The notes: generated by a model from the letters alone, not told the origin. Counted from the stretch's first letter, positions 49,999 through 58,633 are shown. The stretch is DNA of 64,000 bases from Roseococcus sp. SDR (GCF_019083995.1 NZ_JAHRCU010000019.1:1-64000), one strand, 5' to 3'. Numbers and translations: made by a program.

Positions 49999-50283
49999 TC
50001 AGCGCGGCTGGCGGGCGAAATATTCGGCCGAGGCGATGATCTCCGCTTCGGTATAGCCGCGCGCGATGCGGCCCATGATGGTCGCCGGGCGTTCATTGGC
50101 GCGGAAGGCGTTCATCTGCGCGATCATCTCCGCCCGGTCCCGCCCGGCGAGCCCCGGCACGCTGCCCATGCCCGCGCCATTCGGCCCATGGCAGCCGACG
50201 CAGCCCTGCGCGGCGAGCGGCGCCTGGGCGGCGGCGGGCGTGGCCAGCATCAGGCTGGCGAGCAGGAGGGGAAGGGGCCGCAT
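49999..50283 (-). CDS. Small periplasmic cytochrome c (FccA/SoxE-like)
   Basis: The 94-residue protein has a signal peptide (about 1-20, ending AAAQ) and one heme-c site, CVGCH at 28-32, with Met70 as probable axial ligand. Placed directly upstream of the FAD subunit, it is most likely its electron-accepting partner. FccA is often diheme, so this is a short single-heme version. AGAGGA lies seven bases before ATG 50283. A promoter-like sequence precedes it. Confidence 0.9.
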   Translation of the reverse strand: MRPLPLLLASLMLATPAAAQAPLAAQGCVGCHGPNGAGMGSVPGLAGRDRAEMIAQMNAFRANERPATIMGRIARGYTEAEIIASAEYFARQPR

Positions 50284-50314
50284 GAAGGTTCCTCTGGCGC
50301 GCAATGTTGCAGGG

Positions 50315-50342
50315 AACATAATGCACGACAGGTGAGCGTCAA
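50315..50342 (-). promoter_or_regulatory. Candidate promoter of the sulfur-oxidation operon
   Basis: On the minus strand TTGACG (50342-50337) and TATGTT (50320-50315) are 16 bases apart, a good -35/-10 pair. The start codon at 50283 would follow a leader of about 25 bases. A partial inverted repeat, GCAATGTT-N6-AACATAATGC (50301-50324), covers the -10 region and could bind an ArsR-type repressor such as SoxR; no such gene is in the window. Confidence 0.55.
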
Positions 50343-50369
50343 TTGTTCGTTTTACATTGCACTGCGGCA

Positions 50370-51515
50370 TTACCGCGGGGCGGGCGCATCCAGCCGGAAC
50401 AGGGGCCGCAACCTGGCCCCCAGCGCGTTGCCGGCCAAGGCGGGGATGATCCAGACCCAGCCATGCAGGCTGCCCGAGAGAATTCCCCCGAGAAAGGCGG
50501 AGATATTGCAGCCGAAGGCGATGATGGCCCCATAGCCCAGCAGCAGCCCCCCGATGAGCGAGGCGAGCACCGGCCCCGGGCGTGGGATGCGCCAATCCGC
50601 CCGCCGCCCGGCCAGCGCCGCGGCCAGGAAGGCCCCGGCCATGAGGCCGAGATCCATCACCGTCATCCGGTCCGCGAGCAGGGGGCGCAGCAGCGCCTCG
50701 GTGCGCGTGGGGTCTTCCCAATAGGGCCAGAAGGCGGGGTCGTCCCAGCCCAGCGCCTCGATGGCCTTGGAGCCCCAGAGCGGAAAGGCGGCGGTGATGG
50801 CCCAGGGCCGCCCGGCCAGGACCAGCGTGGCGAAGCCGAGCAGGGCGAGGCCCAGCGCGCCCCAGGCGGCGGGCCAGGGATGGCGGAACAGCGCGCCGCG
50901 CCACGCCAGCGGTTGCACCTCGCCGTGGCGCCGTTGCTCGAGGCCCGCGGCGACGGCCCAGGCCAAGGCCAAGCCGAAGAGGCTCGCCACCAGCGCTCCG
51001 CCCAGGCCGAGATTGGCCGTCAGGGAAACGGGCGGCAGCGCGGCCCAGCCGGACCAGCGTTCGGAATCGTAAGCCGCGAAGGTCGCGCCCGCGATGAAGG
51101 CGGCCAGCGTGATCCACATGCGCAGGCCCTGGCCGCCGGCCGCCGTGTAGAGCGTGCCCGAGGCGCAGCCGCCGCCCAGCTGCATGCCCACGCCAAACAG
51201 GAAGGCCCCCAGCAGCAGCCCCCAGCCGATGGGAAAGACGAAGCCGCGCACCGGCTGGCCAAGCACGCTCCCCGCCGCGATGGCCGGCAGGCTGAGCAGG
51301 CAGGCGAGGCCCAGCAGCAGCAGCACGGCGCGGAAGGGCGCGCTCCGGCGCTCCACCAGCAGCCGCCGGAAGCCGCCCGCGAAGCTGAAGCTCGACTGGA
51401 ACAGCACCAGGCCGAGCCCGGCGCCGAGGCCCCAGAGCGCGGCCATGCGCCAGCCCTGCTCGGCGCCGAGCCAGGCCGCGCCACCTCCGGCCAGCAGCAG
51501 CCCGGCGAGGATCAC
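50370..51515 (-). CDS. YeeE/YedE family transporter (TsuA-like, thiosulfate uptake)
   Basis: The 381-residue membrane protein of about nine helices has the two conserved Cys blocks of the YeeE/YedE family: GMQLGGGCASGTLYTAAGG near 110 and FGCNISAFLGGI near 345. These cysteines line the thiosulfate path in characterised YeeE (TsuA). Its place beside soxYZ and flavocytochrome c supports a thiosulfate or sulfur-species substrate. The start is GTG 51515, overlapping the P450 stop codon (GTGA). No TsuB/TusA partner gene is seen. Confidence 0.9.
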   Translation of the reverse strand: MILAGLLLAGGGAAWLGAEQGWRMAALWGLGAGLGLVLFQSSFSFAGGFRRLLVERRSAPFRAVLLLLGLACLLSLPAIAAGSVLGQPVRGFVFPIGWGLLLGAFLFGVGMQLGGGCASGTLYTAAGGQGLRMWITLAAFIAGATFAAYDSERWSGWAALPPVSLTANLGLGGALVASLFGLALAWAVAAGLEQRRHGEVQPLAWRGALFRHPWPAAWGALGLALLGFATLVLAGRPWAITAAFPLWGSKAIEALGWDDPAFWPYWEDPTRTEALLRPLLADRMTVMDLGLMAGAFLAAALAGRRADWRIPRPGPVLASLIGGLLLGYGAIIAFGCNISAFLGGILSGSLHGWVWIIPALAGNALGARLRPLFRLDAPAPR

Positions 51516-52861
51516 CGCGGCGTCACGATCAGCGGCATGCCGCCGCGCGGCCGCAAGGTGAGGCGCGCGCGTGGCACCGGCGCCGCGCCGGGCGGAATGG
51601 CGAAATCGAGCCGCGGCAGCAGCACCGCCATGAAGACCAGCATCTCCGCCATCGCGAAGCTGGCGCCGGCGCAGACGCGCGGGCCGATGCTGAAGGGCAG
51701 GTAGCCGAATTGCGGCGGCTTCTGCGGCGCGTCGGGCAGGAAGCGCTCGGGCCGGAAGGCGTGCGGCGCCTCCCAGAGATGCTCGTTCCGGTGCAGGAGC
51801 CAGGGCAAGGCCATCACGGTCTCGCCCGGCTTCACCTGGATGCCCGCGATGCGCTCCGCGCGCGCGGCTTCGCGGGACAGGTAGGGCACGGGCGGATAGA
51901 GGCGCATCGCCTCCTGGATCACCGCCTTGGTGAAGGGCAGGGCGTTCAGCTCCGAGGCCTCCGGCGCGCGGCCGCCCAGCACGCTGTGCAGCTCCTCCAG
52001 CACGCGTGCGCGCGTCGGCTCATGCAGCGCCAGCAGGTAGAGCGTCCAGGTCAGCACATTGGCCGAGGTCTCGCTGCCGGCCAGCAGCAGCATCGCCACC
52101 TCGTTGATGAGCTGGTTGGGATCGAGCAGCGGGCGCCCATCCTCGCCCAGCGCCGCGCGCAGCTCGCCGAACAGCCCGCCCACATCGGGCCCGGCGCTCG
52201 CGATGCAGGCCGAGCAGAGGCGGCGGATGGCGCGGGCATGCTTGCGGGCCGTGTGGAACTGCCAACCCGTCAGCTTCTCCGGCAGGCCGAAGACATGGCC
52301 GAAATCCACCGCCAGCACCGCGCCCTCATAGGCGGTGAAGCTGCGCGCGAGCTTCGCCGCATCCTCCGGCCGCGCCGCCTGGCCGAACAGCGCGCGCATC
52401 ACGGCCAGCGCGGTGGCGCCCGCGAAGCCGGCGGCCACATCCACGCGGCCCTTCCAGCTCGATGCCACCTCCTCCGCGCCCTGCACGAAGAGCGGGTGGA
52501 AGCCCGGCGTGCGGGAGGGGTGCAGCAGCTTCGCCATCAGCGTGCGGCGCGTGAGCCAGACCTCGCCGCTGTTGAGGAACATGCTGTCACCGATCACCGG
52601 CTCCAGCGCCTGCCGGAAATGCCGGCTCTTCGCCTCGAATTCGGCGCGGCCGGTGATGAAGACGCGGCGCACCATCTCCGGCTCGTTCACGATGAGCACG
52701 CGCTGGGAGATGGCGCTGAAGGGCATCATCCGGTGGCGGAAGGCGGTCTCGGGGAAGAGGCTCAGCAGGTCCGTCGCCGAGGCATAGAGCGCCCGCATGC
52801 CGCGCGGGAAGCGCGCCGGCGCCGCCGGGCGCGGGGGGAGGAAATCGGTGGAGGTGGTCAT
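51512..52861 (-). CDS. Cytochrome P450
   Basis: The 449-residue P450 has the oxygen-binding I-helix LLLAGSETSAN (near 265), the ExxR motif EAMR, a PxRF-like FRPERFLPD, and the heme-thiolate loop FSIGPRVCAGASFA with the Cys near 395. No membrane anchor is present. The group resembles bacterial CYP102/CYP4-like enzymes that hydroxylate fatty acids or terpenes, but the substrate is unknown. No ferredoxin or reductase gene is adjacent. Its stop codon overlaps the TsuA-like gene, an unusual pairing. Confidence 0.92.
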   Translation of the reverse strand: MTTSTDFLPPRPAAPARFPRGMRALYASATDLLSLFPETAFRHRMMPFSAISQRVLIVNEPEMVRRVFITGRAEFEAKSRHFRQALEPVIGDSMFLNSGEVWLTRRTLMAKLLHPSRTPGFHPLFVQGAEEVASSWKGRVDVAAGFAGATALAVMRALFGQAARPEDAAKLARSFTAYEGAVLAVDFGHVFGLPEKLTGWQFHTARKHARAIRRLCSACIASAGPDVGGLFGELRAALGEDGRPLLDPNQLINEVAMLLLAGSETSANVLTWTLYLLALHEPTRARVLEELHSVLGGRAPEASELNALPFTKAVIQEAMRLYPPVPYLSREAARAERIAGIQVKPGETVMALPWLLHRNEHLWEAPHAFRPERFLPDAPQKPPQFGYLPFSIGPRVCAGASFAMAEMLVFMAVLLPRLDFAIPPGAAPVPRARLTLRPRGGMPLIVTPR

Positions 52862-52998
52862 CGGGCTGCCTTGCGGGTGCGCGGGCTTGTGGTCAAGCGG
52901 CGCGGGCGGCGTCAAGCCAGGCTTCCCATGCGGGTGGCTGCACAAGGCCCATGCGAATGGCTAGGCTGAACCCCGCCCTTCTCTCCTGGAATCCATCC

Positions 52999-53340
52999 AT
53001 GCGTCATCCGAGCCTCCTGATCGCCCTGCTGGCCGCGGCCTGCGCCGCGCCGCCGCCGCCCGCGCCGCCGGCCCAGCCGCTGCCCACGCCGATCACCACG
53101 CAGATCCCGATCGCCCCGCGCCTGCTGCCGGGCCAGCCGCCGCCCACGCCGGAATCCATCGCGGAGCGGCAATTGCAGCGCGGCATGCAGGCGGACCAGC
53201 GCAATGATCGCCTGAACGCCATGGATCCCTGGCGCCCGCAGGCGACGGGCGAGCCCGATGTCAGCCGCCCGGACAATCGCGGCGACCCGACCCTGCCCAT
53301 GATGCCGGGCTCGGTCTCGCCGGTCTGGAACCGGTTCTGA
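52999..53340 (+). CDS. Small proline-rich lipoprotein
   Basis: A 113-residue protein with a lipoprotein signal (about 1-15, lipobox LAAAC, Cys15) followed by a Pro-rich segment (APPPPAPPAQPLPTP) and a low-complexity polar body ending in GSVSPVWNRF. Unknown function; no domain recognised. ATG 52999 begins the signal peptide; an in-frame ATG at 52951 would place 16 residues before it. It is divergent from the P450 gene and convergent with the MFS gene. Confidence 0.75.
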   Translation: MRHPSLLIALLAAACAAPPPPAPPAQPLPTPITTQIPIAPRLLPGQPPPTPESIAERQLQRGMQADQRNDRLNAMDPWRPQATGEPDVSRPDNRGDPTLPMMPGSVSPVWNRF

Positions 53341-53357
53341 TCCCTCAGGTGGCGCGG

Positions 53358-54560
53358 TTACCGCGCCACCGCCGGGCTCGCATTCACGCCCCGGGACTTC
53401 TGCCAGGCCAGCAGCGCCAGCGCCGCCACCAGCGGCGGCAGGAGTGTGAGGTTCAGCAGGCTCCAGCCGAAGCGGGCATGCACATAGCCTGACAGGAAGG
53501 CCGTGCAGGCGACGGTGCCGAAGACGATGAAGTCGTTTGCCGCCTGCGCCCGCACCCGCTCATGCGGCGCATAGGCGGTGGCGAGCAGCGAGGTCGCGCC
53601 CACGAACATGAAGTTCCAGCCGACGCCGAGGATGGCGAGGCCGATGGCGAAGTGCCAGAAAGTCTCGCCCATCAGGGCCACGGCGACGGAAGCGGCCGTC
53701 AGCCCGGCACCCGCCACGATGACCGGCCGCACGCCGAAGCGCGTGATGAGGTGGCCTGTGGCGAAGCCCGGCGCGTACATGGCGATCGCATGCGCCTGGA
53801 TGACGGTGGCGGAGGCGCCGACCGAGAAGCCGCAGAACAGCATTTCGAGCGGCGTCGCCGTCATCGCCAGATTCATCGTGCCATAGGCCACCATGCCGGC
53901 GACGACGGCGGTGACGAAGGCGGGGCGGCGCATGATCTCGCCCACCGGCGTGCTGACGGCGGCGCGCGCGGGCGGTGGCGGCAGGGTCAAGCCGGTCAGC
54001 AGCACCAGGCAGATCACCGGCAGCAGGGCCAGCACCAGGTAGGTGCCCAGGAAGATGTACGGCATGAAGACCTGGTGCGTGTGCTTGACGATCTCCGGCC
54101 CGAAGGCCGCGGCCAGCACGGGCCCCGCCATGACGAGGGCGATGGCGCGCGGGCGATAGGCCGGCGTCGCGGCCTCGGCGGCGGCGAAGCGGTAATGCTG
54201 CGCGATGCCGAAGCCCGCGCCTGCCAGCACCGAACCCAGGCAGTAGATGAAGAAATCCTGCTTCCACACGCCCAGGGCAAAGGTGAGCGAACCGGCCAGC
54301 GAGACGATGGCGCCGAGCATGAAGCCGGCCCGTCGGCCATAGCGGCCGAAGATGATGGAGGCCGGGATGGAGGCCGCCATCACCGCCGTCATCTGCACCG
54401 CCATGGGCAGGGTGGCCAGCGCCGGGTCGGCCGAGAGGGAGTGGCCGATGATGGCACCCATGGCGGCCTGGCCCACCATCGTCGCGTTCATCAGGGCCTG
54501 GCAGAAGAAGAGGCGCCAGATGGTCGCCTTCATGTGCTTTTCTTGGGCGTCGTGCGTCAC
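53358..54560 (-). CDS. Major facilitator superfamily transporter
   Basis: The 400-residue protein has about twelve membrane helices and the MFS loop motif IIFGRYGRRAGFMLG near 70 after helix 2. The central loop is short. The substrate cannot be predicted. The start is GTG 54560, which forms GTGA with the thiL stop codon; ATG 54533 is an alternative that also keeps all helices. Coupling to thiL raises the idea of a thiamine- or phosphate-ester-related solute, but this is positional only. Confidence 0.85.
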   Translation of the reverse strand: MTHDAQEKHMKATIWRLFFCQALMNATMVGQAAMGAIIGHSLSADPALATLPMAVQMTAVMAASIPASIIFGRYGRRAGFMLGAIVSLAGSLTFALGVWKQDFFIYCLGSVLAGAGFGIAQHYRFAAAEAATPAYRPRAIALVMAGPVLAAAFGPEIVKHTHQVFMPYIFLGTYLVLALLPVICLVLLTGLTLPPPPARAAVSTPVGEIMRRPAFVTAVVAGMVAYGTMNLAMTATPLEMLFCGFSVGASATVIQAHAIAMYAPGFATGHLITRFGVRPVIVAGAGLTAASVAVALMGETFWHFAIGLAILGVGWNFMFVGATSLLATAYAPHERVRAQAANDFIVFGTVACTAFLSGYVHARFGWSLLNLTLLPPLVAALALLAWQKSRGVNASPAVAR

Positions 54561-55501
54561 AGATGGCTCCAGCCGAGTCTCGCCGGCGTGATGTCCTGGC
54601 CTTGGGAGTCCCGCAACGTCACACGCGGCGCGCCCCCCGTGAACCGCCCGAGGCGCGTGACAGGGGTGCGCGCGGCGAGGCCCGCGGCTTCCACCGCCGC
54701 CCGATCCTCCGGCGCGCTGGCGAAAAGCAGCTCGTAATCATCGCCGCCGCTGGCGAGAGCGGCGATGGGCGCCGTGGCGTCGGAGACGGGGATGCGCGCC
54801 GCCTCGACGGCCACCGCGCAGCCTCCGGCGCGGGCGAGGTGCCCGGCATCCTGCAAAAGCCCGTCCGAGACATCCATGCAGGCCCGCGCCAGCCCGCGCA
54901 GCGCGAGGCCCAAGGCCAGGCGCGGCTCGGGCAGGCGGTAGCGGCGGGCCAGCGCGCCATCGGGGTCGGCGATCTCGCCGCGGGCGGCGCGCAGGCCGAG
55001 CCAGCCATCGCCGATGCGCCCGCTCACCCAGAGGTCATCCCCCGGCCGCGCCCCCGCCCGCGTCAGGGCCGCGCCGGGCGGCGCATGGCCGAGGATGGTG
55101 AGGGAGAGGCTGAGCGGGCCGGGGGTGGAGACGGTGTCGCCGCCCAGGACGTGCAGGCCGAAGGCGCGCTGGTCCTCGGCCAGCCCGGCCGTGAAGCCGG
55201 CGAGCCAGGCCTCGTCCATGCCCGGCGCCAGCGCGATGGTCATGAGGTAGCCGAGCGGTTCGGCGCCCATGGCGGCGAGGTCGCTGAGGTTCACCCGCAG
55301 CAGCTTGCGGCCGATGGTCTCCGGCGGGTCCTCCGGCAGGAAGTGGACGCCCGCCACCATGGCATCGGCGGCCAGGACCAGTTGCTGGCCGGGGGGCGGC
55401 GTCAGCAGCGCCGCGTCATCCAGCAGGTTGAGCGCGCCCGGGCCGGCCAGCGGGCGGAAATGCCGGGCGATCATGCTGAATTCCGGGGCGGCATCGGTCA
55501 T
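54557..55501 (-). CDS. thiL: Thiamine-monophosphate kinase
   Basis: The 314-residue enzyme phosphorylates thiamine monophosphate to thiamine diphosphate. The N-terminal LDDAALLTPPPGQQLVLAADA region, VNLSDLAAMGAEP near 80 (metal-binding Asp), GGDTVS and DVSDGLLQDAGHLA near 220 are the ThiL signatures. The size is normal. It lies 31 bases downstream of aat and overlaps the MFS gene. No thiamine riboswitch was recognised upstream. Confidence 0.94.
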   Translation of the reverse strand: MTDAAPEFSMIARHFRPLAGPGALNLLDDAALLTPPPGQQLVLAADAMVAGVHFLPEDPPETIGRKLLRVNLSDLAAMGAEPLGYLMTIALAPGMDEAWLAGFTAGLAEDQRAFGLHVLGGDTVSTPGPLSLSLTILGHAPPGAALTRAGARPGDDLWVSGRIGDGWLGLRAARGEIADPDGALARRYRLPEPRLALGLALRGLARACMDVSDGLLQDAGHLARAGGCAVAVEAARIPVSDATAPIAALASGGDDYELLFASAPEDRAAVEAAGLAARTPVTRLGRFTGGAPRVTLRDSQGQDITPARLGWSHL

Positions 55502-55532
55502 GGAAGGTGGTTTAGAGAAACCCGGCCCCGGC

Positions 55533-56195
55533 TCAAGCCTCGTCGCGCAGCGCGGCGATCTCGCGCGCCAAGGCCTCCGGCTCCGGGTCGGCCGGGAAAT
55601 GAGCCGGCACTTCCACCGCCTCGGCGAGCCGCTGCTTGTACAGGGCGCGCGGCACCTCCTCCGTGCCGAACTGCGCGAGGTGCGAGGTCTGGAACTGCGC
55701 GTCGAGAAGCGTGAAGCCGCCCAGGCGCAGGCGCGCCACCAGATGCACCAGCGCGATCTTGGAGGCGTCATCGGCCCGGCTGAACATGCTCTCGCCGAAG
55801 AAGGCGCCGCCGAGCGAGACGCCATAAAGCCCGCCCACCAGCGCCTCGCCGTCCCAGGCCTCGATGGAATGGGCGTGGCCCTGGCGGTGGAGCGCGGTGA
55901 AGAGCGCCTGGATCTCGGCATTGATCCAGCTGTCCGGCGAACTCGCGCGCGGCGCTGCGCATTCCGCGATGACCCGCGTGAAGGCCTCATTCGCGCTGAT
56001 GCGATAGGGCGCCTGGCGCAGGCGCCGCGCGAGGCGGCGCGGCAGGTGGAAACCGCGCAACGGGATGACGCCGCGCATTTCGGGGTCGAGCCAGTAGAGG
56101 GTGCGCGCGTCCCGGCTCTCGGCCATGGGAAACAGGCCGATGCGATAGGCCCGCAGCATCAGCTCCGGCGTGATTTCCATCTGGCGGCGGGACAT
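55533..56195 (-). CDS. aat: Leucyl/phenylalanyl-tRNA-protein transferase
   Basis: The 220-residue enzyme adds Leu or Phe to N-terminal Arg or Lys of proteins, targeting them to ClpAP. Signatures are AYRIGLFPMAESRD near 16-29, W-L-D-P-E-M-R-G-V-I-P-L near 35, and GGLYGVSLGGAFFGESMFS near 125. ATG 56195 starts at the usual N-terminus; the frame continues upstream without family similarity. It is divergent from the amidohydrolase gene. Confidence 0.94.
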   Translation of the reverse strand: MSRRQMEITPELMLRAYRIGLFPMAESRDARTLYWLDPEMRGVIPLRGFHLPRRLARRLRQAPYRISANEAFTRVIAECAAPRASSPDSWINAEIQALFTALHRQGHAHSIEAWDGEALVGGLYGVSLGGAFFGESMFSRADDASKIALVHLVARLRLGGFTLLDAQFQTSHLAQFGTEEVPRALYKQRLAEAVEVPAHFPADPEPEALAREIAALRDEA

Positions 56196-56356
56196 CAGCG
56201 CGCCTCCGCGGCAGCGGGCGTGGGCAAGGCGCGGGCGGGGCCGGGGGTATCCACAGGCGCATCCTAGCGCGGATCGGCCCAGGACCGAAGCCGTCTCTCC
56301 CGGATGGTCATATGCCGCGAATTCAGCGAACGTCACGCGAGCCCAAGGAGTTGCCC

Positions 56357-57592
56357 ATGGAATTCGACCTGCTGCTGCGCCGCGCCCGCCTGGCCGATGC
56401 CGAGGCGCTCACCGATATCGGCGTGACAGGCGGCGTCATCGCCGCCATCGCGCCCGATCTCGGGAATGCGGCGGGCGAGGTGGTGGATGCGGGCGGCTGC
56501 CTGGTCGCCCCCGGCTTCATCGAGACGCATATCCACCTGGACAAGAGCGGCATCATCGACCGCTGCGGCTGCGCCCCCGGCCGCAACCCGCACCGCGCGA
56601 TGGAGCGCGTCTCGGCCGTCAAGCACACCTTCACCGTCGAGGATGTGAACGCCCGCGCGCGCGCCACCATCGAAAAGGCGATCAGCCACGGCACCATGAC
56701 CATGCGCACCCATGCCGAGGTGGACCCGCTGGTGGGGCTGCGCGGCTTCCAGGGCGTGAAGGCGCTGGTGGATGCGTATAAATGGGCCATCGACCTCGAA
56801 ATCTGCGTCATGCCGCAGGAGGGGTTGCTGGACAGCCCCGGCACCGAGGAATTGATGGTCGAGGCGCTGAAATCCGGCGCCACCGTGATCGGCGCGGCCC
56901 CCAATTACGACCGCGACCGCGCCGGTCAGATCCGCCGCGTCTTCGAGCTCGCGCAGGAGTTCGACGTGGATGTGGACATGCATCTGGACAGCGGGTTCGA
57001 CCCGAACGACCTCGATCTGCGCCTGGTCTGCGAGATCACGGACCGCATCGGCTGGGGCGGGCGCGTCGCCTTCGGCCATGGCACGAAGATCGCGAGCGCC
57101 ACGCCCGAGCACCAGGACCGCATCGGGAAAATGATGGCGGATTCGGGCGTGGCGCTGGCCGTGCTGCCGGCGACGGACCTGTTCCTGATGGGGCGTGACC
57201 AGGACCACAATATCCGCCGCGGCGTGGTGGATGCGCATCGGCTGATGGCGCAGGGCGCGCTGTGCAACCTCTCCACCAACAATGTGCAGAACCCCTTCAC
57301 GCCCTTCGGCGATGCGCAGCTGATCCGCATGGCCAATCTCTACGCCAATGTCGTGCAGCGCGGCGACGCGGATGAACTGCGCAAGACCTGGGACATGTTC
57401 ACCGCCAATTCCGCGAAGGTGCTGCGGCTGAAGCAATACGGCATCGCCGTCGGCAACCCGGCGGATCTGGTGGTGGTGGACGCGCCCGACCCGGTGGCGG
57501 CGCTGCGCGGCATTTCGCCGGTGCTGATGGGCTTCAAGCGCGGCCGGCGCAGCTTTTCCCGCGCGCGGGCGGAGCTGCACCCGCCGGGCTAG
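56357..57592 (+). CDS. Amidohydrolase, cytosine-deaminase-like
   Basis: The 411-residue metal-dependent hydrolase resembles CodA-type cytosine deaminases and related AtzC/isoguanine-type enzymes. His58 and His60 (ETHIHLDKS) bind the metal. Further markers are MTMRTHAEVDP near 115, VDMHLDSGFDP near 200 (HxD type), FGHGTK near 237, and the LPATDLFLMGR segment where active-site Asp sits. The exact substrate is uncertain. AAGGAG lies six bases before ATG 56357. Its TAG stop codon is the first part of a structured repeat. Confidence 0.9.
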   Translation: MEFDLLLRRARLADAEALTDIGVTGGVIAAIAPDLGNAAGEVVDAGGCLVAPGFIETHIHLDKSGIIDRCGCAPGRNPHRAMERVSAVKHTFTVEDVNARARATIEKAISHGTMTMRTHAEVDPLVGLRGFQGVKALVDAYKWAIDLEICVMPQEGLLDSPGTEELMVEALKSGATVIGAAPNYDRDRAGQIRRVFELAQEFDVDVDMHLDSGFDPNDLDLRLVCEITDRIGWGGRVAFGHGTKIASATPEHQDRIGKMMADSGVALAVLPATDLFLMGRDQDHNIRRGVVDAHRLMAQGALCNLSTNNVQNPFTPFGDAQLIRMANLYANVVQRGDADELRKTWDMFTANSAKVLRLKQYGIAVGNPADLVVVDAPDPVAALRGISPVLMGFKRGRRSFSRARAELHPPG

Positions 57593-57692
57593 AGCATTTT
57601 CAAGCCAAGCAGCTTTGCTTGGCGACTCGGAAAATGCGTGAAAACAACGTGCTGGAGCCGTTTCACCGTCTTTGCTTGCGGTGAAATGGCTC
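57589..57692 (+). repeat. Structured element after the amidohydrolase gene
   Basis: It begins CTAGAGCATTTTC (57589), with its TAG as the gene's stop codon, as at 47797. GCATTTTC (57594-57601) pairs with GAAAATGC (57630-57637) outside GCCAAGC-N6-GCTTGGC (57604-57623). Next, GAGCCGTTTCACCG (57655-57668) pairs with CGGTGAAATGGCTC (57679-57692) with one G-T pair. It is followed directly by the 43-bp repeat copy 2. Confidence 0.7.
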
Positions 57693-57696
57693 TCGA

Positions 57697-57739
57697 GTCT
57701 GATCGCCTTTGGTGGGGTCACCAAAGGCGTGAATCAGCC
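57697..57739 (+). repeat. 43-bp structured repeat, copy 2
   Basis: GTCTGATCG, arm CCTTTGGTGG, GG, arm TCACCAAAGG, CGTGAATCAGCC. Compared with copy 1, two base pairs of the stem are changed on both sides (T-A to C-G and C-G to T-A), so pairing is kept. It lies just before the 3' end of the DUF4169 gene (57749) and may terminate transcripts from either side. Confidence 0.75.
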
Positions 57740-57748
57740 TCCCATGGG

Positions 57749-57937
57749 TCAGGGCTTGTCGGGACTGTCCATCCGGCTGCCCTCGAGCAGGGCGTCGCGC
57801 TGGGCGGCTTCGGCCGCGTCGCGCTTCTTCTCGGCCTTGCTGCGGCCGAAGGCGGCGCGGTTGGCGGCGGCCTGGGCTTCCGCCTCCGCCTTCTCCCGCG
57901 CCTTGCGCCACTTCCGAAGATTCACGACCTCGCCCAT
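57749..57937 (-). CDS. DUF4169 family small protein
   Basis: The 62-residue basic, helical protein fits the DUF4169 family of alphaproteobacteria. The start MGEVVNLRKWRKAREKAEAE is followed by ANRAAFGRSKAEKKRDAA, the family-typical block, and a short acidic end. It is probably one long helix with coiled-coil character. Function unknown. It is divergent from the dienelactone hydrolase gene, 36 bases apart. Confidence 0.85.
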   Translation of the reverse strand: MGEVVNLRKWRKAREKAEAEAQAAANRAAFGRSKAEKKRDAAEAAQRDALLEGSRMDSPDKP

Positions 57938-57973
57938 GCTGGGAAGCTAACACCGGGCCGAGGAGATTCGTCC

Positions 57974-58633
57974 ATGCAGATCACGCTCACCGCCGCCGAT
58001 GGCCACAGCCTGGCCGCCTATCGCGCCGGGCCCGCCGATGCGAAGGCCGGCCTCGTCATCGTCCAGGAGATCTTCGGCGTGAACCGCCACATGCGCCGCG
58101 TGGCCGACAGCTTCGCCGCCGCCGGCTATGCCGTGATCTGCCCCGCGCTGTTCGACCGCACGGAACGCGGCGTGGAGCTGGGCTATACGGCCGAGGACGT
58201 GACGCGCGGCCGCACCCTGCGCGGCAAGATCGACGAGCACCTGACGCTGCTGGACATCCTGGCCGCCGCCGGCGCGCTGCCGGCCGGGCTGCCGCGCGGC
58301 ATCGTCGGCTATTGCTGGGGCGGAACCGTCTCCTGGCATGGCGCGGTGCGCAGCTCGGCCTTCAAGGCCGCGGTCGGCTGGTATGGCGGCGGCATCGCGG
58401 CGGCCAAGGATGAGACGCCGCGCTGCCCGGTGCAGCTGCATTTCGGCGAGGTGGATGGCTCCATCCCGCTCGCGGATGTTTCCGCCATCCAGGCGGCGCG
58501 GCCGGAGGTGGAGGTCTTCGTCTATCAAGGCGCCGGCCATGGCTTCGGCTGCGAGGAGCGGGGCAGCTACGTGCCCAAGGATGCGGAACTGGCGCAGGAG
58601 CGGACGCTGGCCTTCTTCAAGAAGCATCTCTGA
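57974..58633 (+). CDS. Dienelactone hydrolase family protein
   Basis: The 219-residue alpha/beta hydrolase is of the dienelactone hydrolase type. The nucleophile is Cys114 in GYCWGG rather than Ser, with Asp161 (FGEVDGSIP) and His189 (GAGHGFGC) completing the triad. VIVQEIFGVN near 28-37 gives the family Glu. It hydrolyses lactones in aromatic degradation, or related esters. AGGAG (57961-57965) lies eight bases before ATG 57974. No catechol-pathway genes are nearby. Confidence 0.92.
   Translation: MQITLTAADGHSLAAYRAGPADAKAGLVIVQEIFGVNRHMRRVADSFAAAGYAVICPALFDRTERGVELGYTAEDVTRGRTLRGKIDEHLTLLDILAAAGALPAGLPRGIVGYCWGGTVSWHGAVRSSAFKAAVGWYGGGIAAAKDETPRCPVQLHFGEVDGSIPLADVSAIQAARPEVEVFVYQGAGHGFGCEERGSYVPKDAELAQERTLAFFKKHL

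Noticed and set aside
55502-55532. Thiamine riboswitch near thiL or the ThiE-like gene
   Set aside because: The gap before thiL is only 31 bases and the ThiE-like gene has no free upstream region. No CTGAGA-type box was seen.
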